Counted from the first letter of the stretch, positions 25,836-37,832 are shown. The stretch: 64,000 nucleotides of DNA from Oryzias latipes (GCF_002234675.1 NC_019859.2:37182098-37246097); one strand, 5' to 3'. The notes: generated from the letters alone by a model not told the origin. Numbers and translations are program-made.

Positions 25836-27428
25836 ACAGGAAAGCAGATCCTCCGGACACAGGACTCCCCCTTCTTACCCAGCATGCATGAGGGCGCCGA
25901 GCATTCCTGCCATCACAAGAAGCTCTTTGAAACGTTATCGGATTGTTGAACACGCTTTGGAACTAAAAAGTCACATCTGAACGGCTTGAGTTTGAACCGT
26001 CACTCCAGCAGAAATACTGGTTACTCTGGAGTTCACAGGTTTTTGGTAACACAACACAAACCCAGACAATGCTGCAATTACACGACTACTTGAAATAGTT
26101 GTTTGAAGTAGGAGGAGACTTTGTATTTCTGGCTTTTGCACGTTCGTGTCGGTGCTTCAGAAGGCACAACCTGAAGAATGGACTGTCCTCCAATCATGTC
26201 ACATTGTTCAGACTAACAAAGAAGACAACACAGAATAAACACGAGATGAGAAAGATCAGAATGAAGGCGCTCATCTCTGGCTCATATTTATGAAGACTCA
26301 TTTGAAAAGCAGATGTGAGTCCTGATCTTCATGGGAAATGGCGTTTACCTTTAAAGCACGTTCTACCTTCCGCTAAGGTCCAAAGCGCTTCACAGTCCCA
26401 GTCCCACACTGATGGCGGCTCTGATGCCGAACGCTGGCGCCAACCTGGAAGCGCAGGAGCAATGTGGGCTACCACTGCATGCCGGCCTGTAAATGTGTAT
26501 TCTATGATGATCTGGGATGGCCTGGGATGGCCTGAAATGGCCTAAAGGGCGCCTTCCCCGTGTGCTTGAAAACAGAAGCAGTCTGCTGACACCAAAAGTC
26601 TGACAGAGTCTGGGTTGGATCTCCCGCTCAGGGGAACCTCCTCATCTTTTATTCTGAATGACGTCACATGAGTGACATTTTCCTTTTTTTTGGTTAAGCA
26701 AATGTATTGTCGTCATGGAGACACAGTCTGTGCATAAAGCATCCAAATGTCTGATCAAGTTAGTCATTTACTAGATGAATTCTTTCAAAGGTTTTCTTCA
26801 TGGATCAAATCCTGGAAACCGCAGTGACTTTCATGAGAGCCTTGGCCTTCAGTCCTGTGGTGTGAGGTTGTGTGATGCTGCCACCTGTTGTTCACAGTGA
26901 GGCATGGTTTCACACAGTCAAAGGAGTTGTGTACTTACACCACATGACTACAAACATGTCCTTGCTGTTCATCACAGAAGAAAATCTCTCTGCTCTATGG
27001 AGACCCGAGCTTTACCCGGCTGGCAAATGATAGGATCACATTTAGGCAAAAAGGAAAAAGTCTTCAGTTGTCTTTTGTCCTCAAAATAATAAAGAAAGAA
27101 ACGTGAAGAAGGGCAGAGGACACAATACAGGAAAGAAGGAGAAGAAAAACTTTGATGTTATTCTTTAGAACTACTGAGGTTCTGACCGCTTAGAGAAATC
27201 AGTTTTAAAACAAGCTGTGGACCAAGAAGCCGCTGACTTTTCTAAAGGTGTGTTGGTGGTTTATTATTTTTATGTGGTGCAGCGCCTTGTCATGTTACCA
27301 TGACAACAGCGGCAAAGGAAGCGATCTATATGCTGATGATCACGATGTGTTAAATCAAGCGCCAGTTCGGAGAGAAAGTTCTCCTCTAACCGCTTGTTTT
27401 TGTCCAGATGATGCCGTTAACGTTTGTT
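25836..27428. other. Intergenic, no gene recognised
   Basis: It contains a fragment of the repeat with CAAAGCGCTTCACAGTCCCA at about 26340-26470, related to the SINE at 43.8 kb. Nothing else is recognised. Confidence 0.4.
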
Positions 27429-27432
27429 TTAC

Positions 27433-27634
27433 CCCTTGGTCTATCCTAGGCACTTTAACATTGGGAGTTGGGTCATCTAGACCCACTAGACAGTGCTCTG
27501 AACCTTTTTTCTTCAATGATTTGTGATCTTCACTGGTGTCCATGGATTACATGAAATCTTTCCACCTTTATCCACCTTTGTCATGGTAGGGGGAACACCT
27601 CAATGGAAGGGGGGGTCATAGGATAGCACACGGG
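27433..27634 (+). mobile_element. piggyBac-type MITE, copy 4
   Basis: Left flank TTAC (decayed TTAA); right flank TTAA at 27635-27638. Body as in the other copies, with a shorter poly-G run near the right end. Confidence 0.85.
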
Positions 27635-27639
27635 TTAAA

Positions 27640-28085
27640 GAAGCAGCAGGGTGATACAGAACATTTAAGCAATGTGACTAGAACTACTTTTTTAGGCGTG
27701 CGGTTATCACTTTTTAACACACCCAGCAGCCAATCAGAATCCAGTATTCACCCGGACTGTAGTATAAATACAGATAATGTCTGAGTTGCAATGGCTGACA
27801 TGGTTGTTCTAGTATTTGTGGAAGTCCAGTAGGCCAAGGAACAATGTATGGTTGGATCAAATGTTGGTTGAATACTCTTCTTTTGTTCCACAGACTAAAC
27901 TGTTAACCAGGTTGGTTGATCTTTCTTCTTCTCTTCCTCCAAACTTGGTTTTCAGATGGTGGCTCTCTTCCTCTGGGATTAATTTAGCGGTTGGCCCAAA
28001 GGCGGCAGGTGCATCACCGCCATCATCTGGTAGGAAGTCAGAGCTCCTGGGTGATCTAACTAACAGTGAACACCTGTGTGTCAGA
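27640..28085. other. Upstream region of the importin-alpha gene
   Basis: No repeat or gene recognised; it leads into the promoter. Confidence 0.35.
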
Positions 28086-28088
28086 CTA

Positions 28089-28135
28089 ATTGGTTTCACC
28101 TCGTTAGTTATGAGAGGCCACACTGCTTTATAAAA
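28089..28135 (+). promoter_or_regulatory. Candidate core promoter: inverted CCAAT and TATA box
   Basis: ATTGG (inverted CCAAT) lies at 28089-28093 and TTTATAAAA at 28127-28135. The TATA box is about 40 bp before the kpna7-like ATG at 28175, which would give a very short 5' UTR. This is inferred from motif spacing only. Confidence 0.5.
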
Positions 28136-28174
28136 CGTCTGTGCAGCAGCTCAAAGCTTCATTTTGACTGAAAC

Positions 28175-30986
28175 ATGTCGACCAAACATGTTCAGCGGCT
28201 CTCCAGCTACAAGCACAAGGGGAAAGATCCAGCAGTAAGTCTGCAGGGGGGCTGCAGAGAGGGGATTTAGTCAGAGCTGCATTCTCCCCTTTATCTGCTC
28301 AGGCTTTCAGAGAGAAGAGGATCGCCGAGTGTGTGGAGCTACGAAAGGTCCAGAAGAATGAGAGTTTCATGAAGAAGAGAAACCTGACGCTGTCCTCGCT
28401 CCCTGACGAGGAGGCGCTGTCTCCTCAAAACGTCAGTTCACAGCAACTGTGAGTACCATCCTGGAACTACATTTAATCTCTTAAACTGCGTCTAGGCGAC
28501 CCTAAAGATCGAAGACATAGTTCGAGATGTGAACAGCGAAGATAGAGCCTCTCAGACAAGAGGCTGCCAGGCCGCCAGGTAAGAGTAACCCCGCCTTTAC
28601 CCGAGGTCTTCAGAGAAATTCATGAGAAAATGAGCAATGTTTTAGGTGTCACTATTGTGGTACCCTTTGTTTTGGTGTTTTTCATCCAGGAAGTTGCTCT
28701 CTCAGGGCTGTGACCCTCCGCTGAAGGAGATCATTGACGCCGGACTGCTGTCGCGTTTTGTCTCCTTTCTTTCCATGGACGACGAGCCAACTCTGCAGTT
28801 TGAGGCAGCGTGGGTTCTCACAAATGTCGCCTCTGGCACCTCTTGGCAAACGCAACAGGTAGAAGCTGCTCATGTGAGGACCTGACGCCTTCCTGAATTC
28901 TCTGGTAAACTCAGTCCTGTGTCCAGGTTGTGGAAAGTGGGGCCGTTCCAGCTTTCATCGGCTTACTGGCGTCGCCGATGTTGCACATCAGCGAGCAGGC
29001 CGTCTGGGCCCTTGGAAACATTGCAGGTGGACCTTTTGTTCTGTCTGTGGTGAGGCTGTGGAACAAAGATGTTGGACACGAATGTTCCTCCACTGTTTTT
29101 TCTTTCCAAGGAAGTTTCTGTGGTTTAGTGGTTCGCCTCTTGACCTGAACCTTCTTAAACAGGGGATGGAGCAGCTTTTCGCGACCTCCTCATTGAGTGT
29201 AACGTCATCCCGGCCTTGTTGGCTCGCATCTTCCCAGACACACCAGTAAGCATCAAACTGCAGAGGATCCACACCAGTCCTCATCCTTTTGGATGCTTCG
29301 CTCACCTTTTGGGAAAATGCACAACTTGCATGTTTTGTGACGTATGAACTTCAAGACGTAAGGATGTGAAGCCAAACTTCAGTCCTCTGCTGTACTCTAA
29401 AAGTCCAGTTGTTCGTTTTTAAACACTGGAGCGGGGACGTCTAAACGCGCTCTAGCATGTTGTCAATCTTTGCCTGTTAACGTGATCAATGAGAATCGCC
29501 TCATTTGGATACAGAGAAAAACGGCATAGCAAATGTATGCAACGCGTCCAGCCAATCAGAACATACCAGAGCAGAGGCTTCACAAAAGAGCAGAGCTCAG
29601 GCCACACCCCTTTTGCTGTTCAGTGTTTTGACCTTTTTTGCTGTTGCAGGTTGGCTATCTCCGTAATCTAACCTGGACATTGTCGAACTTGTGCCGGAAC
29701 AAGAACCCGTCCCCCCCGCTGTCTGCTGTCCAGCAGGTACCCAGCTGGGCGTCGGCTCAACTCAATCCTCAACGTTTCCTGGAAATCTAATGTGCCTTCT
29801 GCTTTAGATGCTTCCTCCTATAATTCAGTTGCTCCACCTTAACGATAAGGACATCTTGTCTGATGCATGCTGGGCAGTTTCTTACCTTTCTGACGGCTCC
29901 AATGACCGAATTGATGTTGTTGTCAAAACTGGCATTGTTCCGCGGCTGGTGGCGCTGATGGACCACCAGGAGCTCTCAGTTATGGTAAGATGTTCCCAGT
30001 CCCCCCTGATACAGTGAAGCTTAGAACCTCACTAAAAGCTGGTCTTTATGTTGTCGGGGTTTCAGACCCCGGCTCTCCGGTCCATTGGAAACATAGTCAG
30101 TGGGTCGGACTTCCACACCCAGATGGCGATCGACGGTGGAGTTCTAAACATTTTGCCCAAGTTGATGCGGCACCAAAAGCCTTCTGTGCAGAAGGAGGCT
30201 ACCTGGGCTTTATCAAATATTGCTGCAGGTTCCTGCAAGCAAATCCAGCAGCTCATCACATGTGGTCTCCTTCCCCCCCTAATAGAGCTCCTCAGAAATG
30301 TGAGTAGACCTAAAGGTGTGTTCGTGGGTACACCTACATGTCAGTCATCTTAATAACCTTAACTGCTCGTCTGCTTCAACACGATCAGAATGAACTTCCT
30401 CCAGCTTCACCAATGGCCCTTTGGCTCTTCTGTTTTCCTCAGGGAGACTTTAAGACTCAAAAGGAAGCCGTATGGGCAGTGACCAATTTCACCAGTGGGG
30501 GGACTGTGGAGCAGATTGTCCTCTTGGTGCAGAGTGGTGCACTGGAGGCAATCATCAACATGCTGCAAGTTAAAGATGCCAAAGTCATTTTGGTCATCCT
30601 GGAATCCATTAATAACATATTTATGGTCAGAAAACTCTGAGATTCAACATTTTAGTCCCCCACCACCCACTAAAAATGCTCTTTCTTCAGGCTGCAGAGA
30701 AACTGGGAGAAACTGAAAAGCTTTGCCTGCTGATCGAGGAGCTGGGAGGACTGGAACGGTTGGAGATGCTTCAGAACCAGAACGACACGGTGTACCGGAC
30801 CGCACAGAACCTCATCGAGAAATACTTCAGTGACGTATGAACAGCCTCAACACATTTGACGTTCTGAGGTCCATGTGGTTCATTTGAAATGTCGTCTTTC
30901 AGGGGGACAGTGAGGGAGTCCAGGCTGCTGCCATTCAAGATGAATTTGTATTTCGAACTTCTGATGTTCAGAGATTTGAATTTTAA
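28175..30986 (+). CDS. kpna7: Importin subunit alpha (karyopherin alpha 7-like)
   Basis: Adapter that binds classical nuclear localisation signals and links cargo to importin-beta for transport through the nuclear pore. Coding exons read from splice signals: 28175-28234, 28303-28431, 28496-28578, 28690-28858, 28927-29026, 29163-29245, 29650-29736, 29808-29984, 30066-30299, 30443-30625, 30691-30834 and 30903-30986. These give 510 residues; family proteins are about 510-530. Residues 1-60 form the basic importin-beta-binding region (KHKGKD, REKRIAE, MKKRN). Armadillo repeats follow, with the conserved Trp/Asn ladder: [36 protein letters not shown] and [23 protein letters not shown] and [14 protein letters not shown] favour KPNA7 over KPNA2; KPNA7 is the oocyte/early-embryo member in other vertebrates. 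The exon 2 donor is uncertain (see findings). Exon 11 could read through GTATGA to a stop at 30840, but the spliced tail ending [11 protein letters not shown] resembles the family. Confidence 0.92.
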
Positions 30987-31090
30987 ATTGTTTAAAAAGA
31001 CTTATTAATGGATCCATTTGGAGGAAAATGTCTAAACTGCACACCTCCAAGCTACATATGTTTGCACTTTTAAATCCCAACTTTCTAAGA

Positions 31091-31096
31091 AATAAA
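31091..31096 (+). terminator. Polyadenylation signal AATAAA (kpna7-like)
   Basis: AATAAA about 105 nt after the stop codon. No experimental support. Confidence 0.5.
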
Positions 31097-31765
31097 GAGA
31101 TCGAACATGTTTGTGCAGAAAATGTTTCATGGAAGGAAGGAACCCCGGCTTGGGACAGCTGTTCTCTCCAGCTACTTTATTACTTTATTGATGCAAAAAA
31201 TCCTACAGTCCCAAACTGTACCTCCTCTGGTCCCTTCAAGTCTCTAGTTTCCATAAAACCAGAAACCTTTGGGTTTATTACCAGCTTTTTTTGAATTAAA
31301 AACCTCAATTACAAATTTAAATTGGATCGACTGTGATGGCAAATGTCTCCAGCCTCCCTCGGTTACCAAAAACAATCTGGGTTCTGTTGGACCTCTAAGG
31401 AATCAAACCAGCAGTTGAATAGTAGATTCCTCTCTTCACCCAAGACAAAGTCAGACATGACGGAGTCAACCTTTGACCAAACTCATGGAACCCTTTGTGC
31501 CTAAAACACAGTGGTCATTATGAACCAAGTGCCACAAAAATGAATAAACGGGTTCAGACCACTCCACCCAATCACACTCCCAGAAATGCCAGGTGTCTGG
31601 GTGAGAAAAAGCACCTTCAGGTACAACTAGAGGACTGGATACTTAGTGCTGTTCTGCATGTAAACTGAAATGGACCTGACCAAAAGGTGCCCTGTTCACT
31701 GAGATGAGCCTCAACACACGACTGCTGAGCTGGGGGGGGGGGGCAAACTGTGGAGCCGTGCCTCA
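31097..31765. other. Intergenic, no gene recognised
   Basis: Poly-G run at about 31732-31743. No coding signal. Confidence 0.4.
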
Positions 31766-31773
31766 CTTTAGAC

Positions 31774-32329
31774 CAGTGTTTTTCAACCTTTTTTGAGCCA
31801 CGGCACACTTTAACCCTGACAAAAATCCCGCGGCACACCAGCATCCAAGAAAAAATTGATAATTGTGGCAGAAAAAGCAGGAAGTTGCGGCTGTTAAGAG
31901 ATGAACCACCAGCTAAAGACGAGCTTTAGCTGGTATTTTTGTTAGAACTGAGCGACTTTATCAGCAGAATTAAGAATAAGGAAGTGAAGACTTTAACCAC
32001 TTCTGATTGGTCAGACTGACATGTGATTAAGCCTTAAAGAATGATTGGCGGAGACAGTTAAAGGGGCGGGACTTTTCCTTACAGTTATAGCTGCAGCTAA
32101 ATCGCGGTACTGTGATTCTTATCAAAATGTCTTTAATAGAATTAAATAAACACAAAGAAAAAGTAACTTAAGATCTTTTATATTCCTTACTACTCAGTGT
32201 TTTATCAGGGCCTGTTGGGATACACAGAGAGCTGATTTCTTGGAGATGGAAAATGTTTTTAGATCAGTGAATGAGGGCAATTTCCCACGGCACACTAGTG
32301 TGCCGCGGCACACTGGTTGAAAAACACTG
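31774..32329 (+). mobile_element. hAT-type non-autonomous transposon (556 bp)
   Basis: Ends CAGTGTTTTTCAACC and GGTTGAAAAACACTG form a 15-bp perfect inverted repeat. An exact 8-bp target duplication CTTTAGAC lies at 31766-31773 and 32330-32337. Inside each end, GGCACAC motifs repeat. No transposase frame. The 8-bp duplication and CAGTG ends define hAT (Charlie-like). Confidence 0.93.
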
Positions 32330-32339
32330 CTTTAGACTG

Positions 32340-33640
32340 ATGCAACCTTTCTCACGAGTTCTGGCTTCATCTCACTTGGTGAACTTCAGGTACTGATGGT
32401 TGACCTCTTCTGTGGCCATCAGGGAACTGTCAGCACTGGTCCCTTGTAGTCCTTCCTTTGGTTGGTGGGCCAATGGGAGTGTGATCCCAGACCAGGAGAC
32501 CAGTGTCCTTGAGCAAGACACTGAACTCCTCATTGCTCCTGGTGGTTCTAGGTTGGTGTATGAATGGGACTGCACTTTGGGCCCTAGTGTTGGTAGAACA
32601 GTGTTGTTCCCTCGCTGTGTTGCACTTAACCTTTTGCAGACTGTTGTTCTGCGTCCTGATTGGCTGTGACCTTGTCAATCATCTGTGGCATGTCTCCTGT
32701 ACAAAATGAGTTCAGTGGCCAAATCTGCATAAATCTTTGATCACAATCAGATCTTTTTCATTCTATAATCCTGGACTCATTTTTCTATGAAGGTTTGAAT
32801 TTTGAGTTTAAAGGAGAGAAAGGTGTCAAAATGTTTGTCTGCGAAAAGAGTGGAAAGTTTTAGAATGTGACCCCCCCCCATGAGAAACGAGGGAACACCG
32901 GATATGCCATCTGCAAGATATCAAAACTGTTTGGAAATGTCTTAGTTTTTTTGAACACTCCGATTTTTAGCAGTTTAAAAGGAAGATATGTAAAATTTCC
33001 CCCTTCAAAATTAAACGGGTGAGGGTTTTCCCAAAAAGGCCTAAAGAGGTAACTTCCCCACTGAAGCAGATTCAGTCGTTTTCTCAGGAATCTTGAACAG
33101 AAAGCGTCTTCTTCTGATTCTGACTTTACCATCTGCCACAAATATACAAAGAACTGAAAGTAAAAAGCAAAGAGGACCAGCTACCATGAAGCTCTTCACA
33201 TTGATGACTCCTCCATGCTTGTGGGCGGGGTCCTGAATCGCATCACTTTCTTTCTTTGGAAATTCAGAAATGGACAGAGATCAGCTTTTGGTGTTAAACT
33301 GAAAGTAAAATAGAAAGTAACGGAGATTCTGTAATTGCACCGCTGGTTTCTACATGTGAATTTGAGGAAGCCTTTGAAAGCACCATGAAGTGGAGCCGTT
33401 AGGCAACAGTTGTTGTGCCATGAGGCGTCCCTTTAAAAGACGCCGTGGTCAGACGCTGCGGACACTCACTGCATCTGTGGCGGCTTTAGTTGGTGAGTTG
33501 ACTGAAACCTGTTTTCATCTCGTTCTCTTCACCCCCCCCCCCCCCCCCAAACCCAGTGGATGAAAGAAACGGAGCTTCAAGCGATTAGAAGAGAGATTCC
33601 TAAAGCAGAGTTTTCTTAAACTGTTTTTTCCTTCTTAGGC
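32340..33640. other. Intergenic, no gene recognised
   Basis: Short frames only. Poly-C run at 33532-33548. There may be a non-coding first exon for the downstream gene around 33390-33490, but nothing in the sequence proves it. Confidence 0.35.
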
Positions 33641-33650
33641 GTGATCAAAC

Positions 33651-35109
33651 ATGACTCGGTTCGTCTTTCTCCTCCTCTGTTTCTCTGCTGACATGAGGCT
33701 TCTGACGGCAAAAACAGTAAGATTCTCACTATGAAACATATTTAATCTGTTACTTTCTATTTTCTTTTGAGTTGAACATGTGAGTAGAATAAAAATTCTT
33801 CTTTTTACTTTGAAGTCACTCACAGGCACGGCTCCCTCTTACCTTTCTAGTTTCCTTTTGAAATACCCCCAAAGTCCCTACGTTCTTCGGACCAGCGTGT
33901 TCTGCTGGCTCCAGAACCAAATGGAAGTTCTGGGAGAACCGAGCATTTGCTGTGTTGGCTCCAAACTCTAGAGCAGGGGTCACCAGCCCTCTTCTGACCC
34001 TGCTTCATGCTGCTGAGCTGGACTGGATCAGACCAGTTTCTGGTTGACTGAACACACCTGATCCAGGTGAGCAGCGATTACTGAAGCAGGGCAGTGGCCC
34101 ACAGGGACCAGGGTCAGTGACCCCTGGTCCAGAATAACCTGCCCCGGGCTAATAGAAAGGTGTGCCTCCACTGCCGAGCTGACCTTCTGTTATCTGTTTT
34201 CTGGACAATAAAGTTCTTGTTTTTTCTCAGAAAACTGAAGGAAACATCTTCTCCAAAGCTTCTTATGGCCCACAAATCAACCCTGGAAAGTCTTCTTCAC
34301 AGGAAACAGTCAAGTCTGTCTTTGCCGCTCCAGAAGAACCCCATGGGGCGGAAAACGTCTCCTCCCAGTCGGTCCAACAGAAAGCCACAGATGCTTCCTG
34401 GAAGTTTTCTCCTCATCGGTGGCCCCTCCCTCTGAGCTTGTTCCCTAACTCCGTGGATGACATGTACTACGGCTGCTCCAACAAGATGCTCATCAAAGTC
34501 AAACGAGACTACCTCCCCAAAAGCACCAGGGAAGGTTTCCAGAGCACGCGAACCAAGCTGTGTGCTTCTGCAGCCATGCAGAGCCGGGACCCGTATGATC
34601 CGCTGTCCTGGGATCATTTCAGGGCTCTGTGCGCCTACACGGCGGGCGCCTACGACAGCCTGAACCGCGCCGTCCGTGAGGGAAAGGCTTCCTACAACAG
34701 CTCCTTTCAATTCCACGCCCTCCACTTCTTTCTGTCCGACGCCATCCGGCTGCTGAAACTGAACCAGAGGACGTGTTACACCGCGGTCAGAAGGAGCAGG
34801 AGGCTCTTCGTCGGGGAACCGGGACAAACCATCCGCTTTGGCTCCTTTGCTTCCAGCTCACTCAACAAAAAGTTGTTCAATTTTGGACGGACAACCTGCT
34901 TTGAGATCCGCACCTGCTTTGGTGCTTACCTGAAGTCCTACTCGGACTTTGGCGCAGACGAGGACGAAGTGCTGATTCCCCCGTATGAGATGTTCCGGAT
35001 AACCTCGGTGGACGAGTCGGGGAGAAATCCTTTAGAGTGTGAGGTTCTCTACACGCTTGAGACTGCTGGGATCTACAGCACCCTCAACTGTCAGGCTGTG
35101 GACCTCTGA
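33651..35109 (+). CDS. Mono(ADP-ribosyl)transferase, ecto-ART family, likely secreted
   Basis: Transfers ADP-ribose from NAD+ to arginine of target proteins; vertebrate ARTs are GPI-anchored or secreted. Two coding exons are inferred: 33651-33716 (22 residues, hydrophobic signal peptide FVFLLLCFSA) and 34231-35109, with a GTAAGA donor, a TTTTCTCAG acceptor and matching phase 0. This gives 314 residues. The ART fold spans about residues 90-305, with NSVDDMYYGC, ALCAYTAGAYDSLNRAVR, CYTAVRRSRR (the R of the R-S-E triad), FGSFASSS (the S-x-S) and DEDEVLIPPYEMF, where Glu266 and Glu268 form the ExE motif expected for arginine-specific catalysis. Four or more cysteines are placed for disulfides. 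The C-terminus ends soon after the domain (NCQAVDL) with no hydrophobic GPI signal, so a secreted or ART5-like form is inferred. Residues 23-88 are a poorly conserved Ser/Gln-rich linker. The paralogue number was not assigned. Confidence 0.88.
33974..34126 (+). mobile_element. Small hAT-like MITE in the ART intron
   Basis: It begins CAGGGGTCACCAGCCC and ends GGTCAGTGACCCCTG, inverted-repeat ends of hAT type. Flanking 8-mers CTCTAGAG and GTCCAGAA agree at only five positions, so the target duplication is weak. Confidence 0.6.
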
Positions 35110-35226
35110 AAGACGGAGAACATGTGCCTCATGGGCTGCAGAACGTCGTTATACATGTCGGACAATTCCAAGGCTTGTTCTTTGTAAATGATGGATATTT
35201 TACTGCTCAAGTTTGAGCCTCAACTC

Positions 35227-35232
35227 AATAAA
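35227..35232 (+). terminator. Polyadenylation signal AATAAA (ART gene)
   Basis: AATAAA 118 nt after the stop codon, with ACTTTCTGG and T/G-rich sequence following. Confidence 0.6.
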
Positions 35233-35395
35233 ACCAACATTTTCATCTAAACTTTCTGGATGAGTTTTTATGAAGCGCCCACAGGTAAACCAAAATCCAA
35301 CTTTATTTACTCAAATTGACCAAATGAATCAAATGAAATGAATATAGTGAGGATCCTACACGACAACTGAACTGAGTCCACCTAGTTGGGAAACA

Positions 35396-36160
35396 CATTT
35401 TTTATTTTAACTTGTCCTGTCCAACAGCTGGGCAGGCAGATGAGAGCTGAGGGCCTCTTGGGTTGGACATATTTTACTTTAACAAGAGGGGTTATGAATC
35501 TTCAGACAAACCAAAGGTATGTCTGAATAAACCCCTTTTGGAATTGAGGCCAAACTTTATTAATTTCAATCATGTTTGAAAATCTTTGGTGTTGGACCGG
35601 ACGGAAAAGGAAAGAGGGGAAGAAGAGAGAGGGATGTCAGGGGGGGGGGGGGGGGGGGGGGGGTGATAGTGAGAGGGGGGGGTAAGACCATGAAGCAGCA
35701 TTAAGCAACAAGTTTCTGGATGGTTATAATCATTACAGTGAGGTTCAGATGTAATACATGTCTAAAAGGGGCGGGGCCTGTCCACACACACTCAATTATC
35801 AACACACCTGCTAGCCGCAAAAATGTCCACATGTCAACATGCACACAAAACAGATAGTGTTCACACACGCATACTTATGCCTTAAAACCAACTAATGTGA
35901 AATATTTCAGTCATTCAGTCATGCAAACTATTAGTGCAAAGGTGAGCTAACACCTGTGCTCAGGTGAGTGTTTATGTTCTTCTAAAATGGATGGTGGAAT
36001 GTGAAAAGAAGGAGGAGGAGCGCCCAGCCACCCCCACACCAAGACCCCCACCGCAGCAGCAGCGGCAGCCGGAATTCCCCCAACACCTGCACGGCAGCAG
36101 ATAGAGAACAACCGCCCCCCAGGGCCAGCAGAACCGCCACTGGGGCCTCCAGACCCAGTA
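35396..36160 (-). mobile_element. L1-type LINE 3' end, 5'-truncated copy
   Basis: On the minus strand it matches 3.74-4.47 kb of the first LINE, including the block GCTGGGCAGGCAGATGAGAG near the tail and the GCTGCTGCGGTGGGGGTCTT block at the other end. A ~28-bp deletion relative to the first copy lies near 36,119. The T-rich start at 35396 is the reversed A-tail. A 20+ bp poly-G tract is at 35640-35663. No coding part remains. Confidence 0.88.
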
Positions 36161-36164
36161 GTTG

Positions 36165-36410
36165 GGACACACTTGGGTGTATGAAGTTTGTCTGTGCATT
36201 CACCCACTCCCCTGGGGGGGGCAGTGAGCTGAAGACACGGGAACCATTTGATGCCCCCCCCAATCCAACCCCTTAGCTGAGTGTCAAACAGGGAGGCTTT
36301 GGACCCACTTATAGACCCTTTAGTATGACCCGACCATGGATTTGAACCCACAACCTTCCAGCCTCGGGGCAGACACTCTACCATAGGGCCACTGAAGTAA
36401 AGAGGGCTGA
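36165..36410 (-). mobile_element. tRNA-derived SINE
   Basis: On the minus strand, CCCTATGGTAGAGTGTCTGC resembles an A box and GTGGGTTCAAATCC is a good B box, about 30 bp apart, as in a tRNA head. A core with CAGCTCACTGCCCCCC and AGGGGAGTGGGTGAATGC follows. It directly abuts the truncated 5' end of the L1 copy. Confidence 0.75.
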
Positions 36411-37310
36411 ATGTCACTCCAATCACTTAACTATTCTGATTCTGGATTCAGTACAAAGACATGGAAATTCTGTTTAAAAAGACATTTATTGCCACTGAAA
36501 ATTCAGTCCAAATTTTGTTTTTAAAGTGAACTTTTGTTAAGAAAAGTTTTAGTCTTAGATACACACACATAAATATGTACACCATGTGAAGAGTCTGTAA
36601 AAACGGATACGTTTCACTCCAATTCAGTTTAAAAGGGGAAAAAGACGTTCTACATTCTTCCAGATGTAAAATGAGATTCTACTGTCCAACGATTCATCTC
36701 CGGATTCTGACGCCATGAAATAAAAGCATTTAAGAAGCACATTTCAGAACCATCTTTGATGAATATGTGACTTCTGACCTCAGTTATCAGAAATCCACAG
36801 GCCTGAGGAGCAGAATGAGGGGGAGCTGTGAAGACAGCCTCTGGAAGCAGACCTCCGTCTTCACCTTGAATCTCCTCAACAAAGCGCTGACTCTATTCCC
36901 GCTGATGTTCTTGCTTCCACATTTCATTTGACACATAACGGTTTCCCCACATTTCCCTCCTGAGCTCTATTCAGTCAGAGGACTCGGGAGAAAGTGAAAG
37001 CATTAAAATCCCCCAGGTTTGGGTCAAAAAAGCCCCCATGCACTGACGGGGGTAAAGCAGAAGGAAGTGATGTCAGGATTTCAAAAGCGAGTCACTGAAA
37101 GGGGAATCTCTCTGCAGACGAACTGAAAGTTAAATGTTTGTGCAAACAGAACATTTGAGAAATTCTTGAGTCAGAATTATAAAAAGAGTCCACACTCAGC
37201 AACGTTTGCTCTATGCTGTTAGGAAACGAAGCGTTGTCATCAGGATTGTGTGGAAATGTGTATTTTCTTTGTACACCGCTAATGAAGTCAGAATTTCGAA
37301 AACGTTTTGT
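36411..37310. other. Intergenic, no gene recognised
   Basis: No repeat family or coding signal recognised. Confidence 0.4.
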
Positions 37311-37312
37311 AA

Positions 37313-37384
37313 CCCTTGTGTTGTCCCAGACACTTTAATGTTGGGACTGGGTCATCTAGACCCACTAGACAGTGCTCTGAACCT
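37313..37384 (+). mobile_element. piggyBac-type MITE, left-end fragment (copy 6)
   Basis: The first ~72 bp match the other copies (from CCCTTGTG to GTGCTCTGAACCT), then similarity ends abruptly. No right end is present. Confidence 0.75.
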
Positions 37385-37693
37385 GACAGAAAGATGGTTC
37401 TGAAGGCCACGGGCCTTCCAGCAGGATCCCGGTCTAAAACACAAACGACTAAGGACACCCAGAAACCTTGGACTGACAGGGTCTTGAAGGCAGTCTCAGT
37501 CTGACCCATTAGAACTGGTCTGAATCCAGATTGGGGAATGGAACTGAACCGGGTCTTCAAACCTGACATGGTGGACAATGTCTTCACAAGGAGTGGCTTC
37601 TAATGCATGTGGACCGCTGCAGCTGTGACTCTGATGACCAGGGTTCCTTTAATAGGTTGAGCAACAGAAACTAAAGTTGAATGTTTCATTTCA

Positions 37694-37699
37694 TTTAAT
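37694..37699 (-). terminator. Candidate polyadenylation signal ATTAAA (xpa)
   Basis: ATTAAA on the minus strand, about 134 nt beyond the xpa stop codon. Weak evidence. Confidence 0.35.
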
Positions 37700-37832
37700 C
37701 ATGAATGCTTCACTAAGCCAAAGGGCTCCAAAGAATGAACGTCCATCCCTGAATCAATTCACAATATTGTTCTCAGGTCTTTCTGTTCCCATCACCTGTG
37801 AGGTTCCTGCAGTGGGAACGCCGACTCTGAGG

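Noticed and set aside
30835-30840. Stop codon (GTA TGA) directly after exon 11 as the end of kpna7
   Set aside because: GTATGA also works as a donor, and the next exon adds an acidic tail ending in [11 protein letters not shown] like related importins. It remains possible as an alternative end.
36340-36396. Functional tRNA gene on the minus strand
   Set aside because: A- and B-box-like motifs are present, but no cloverleaf could be drawn and the sequence continues as a SINE body.
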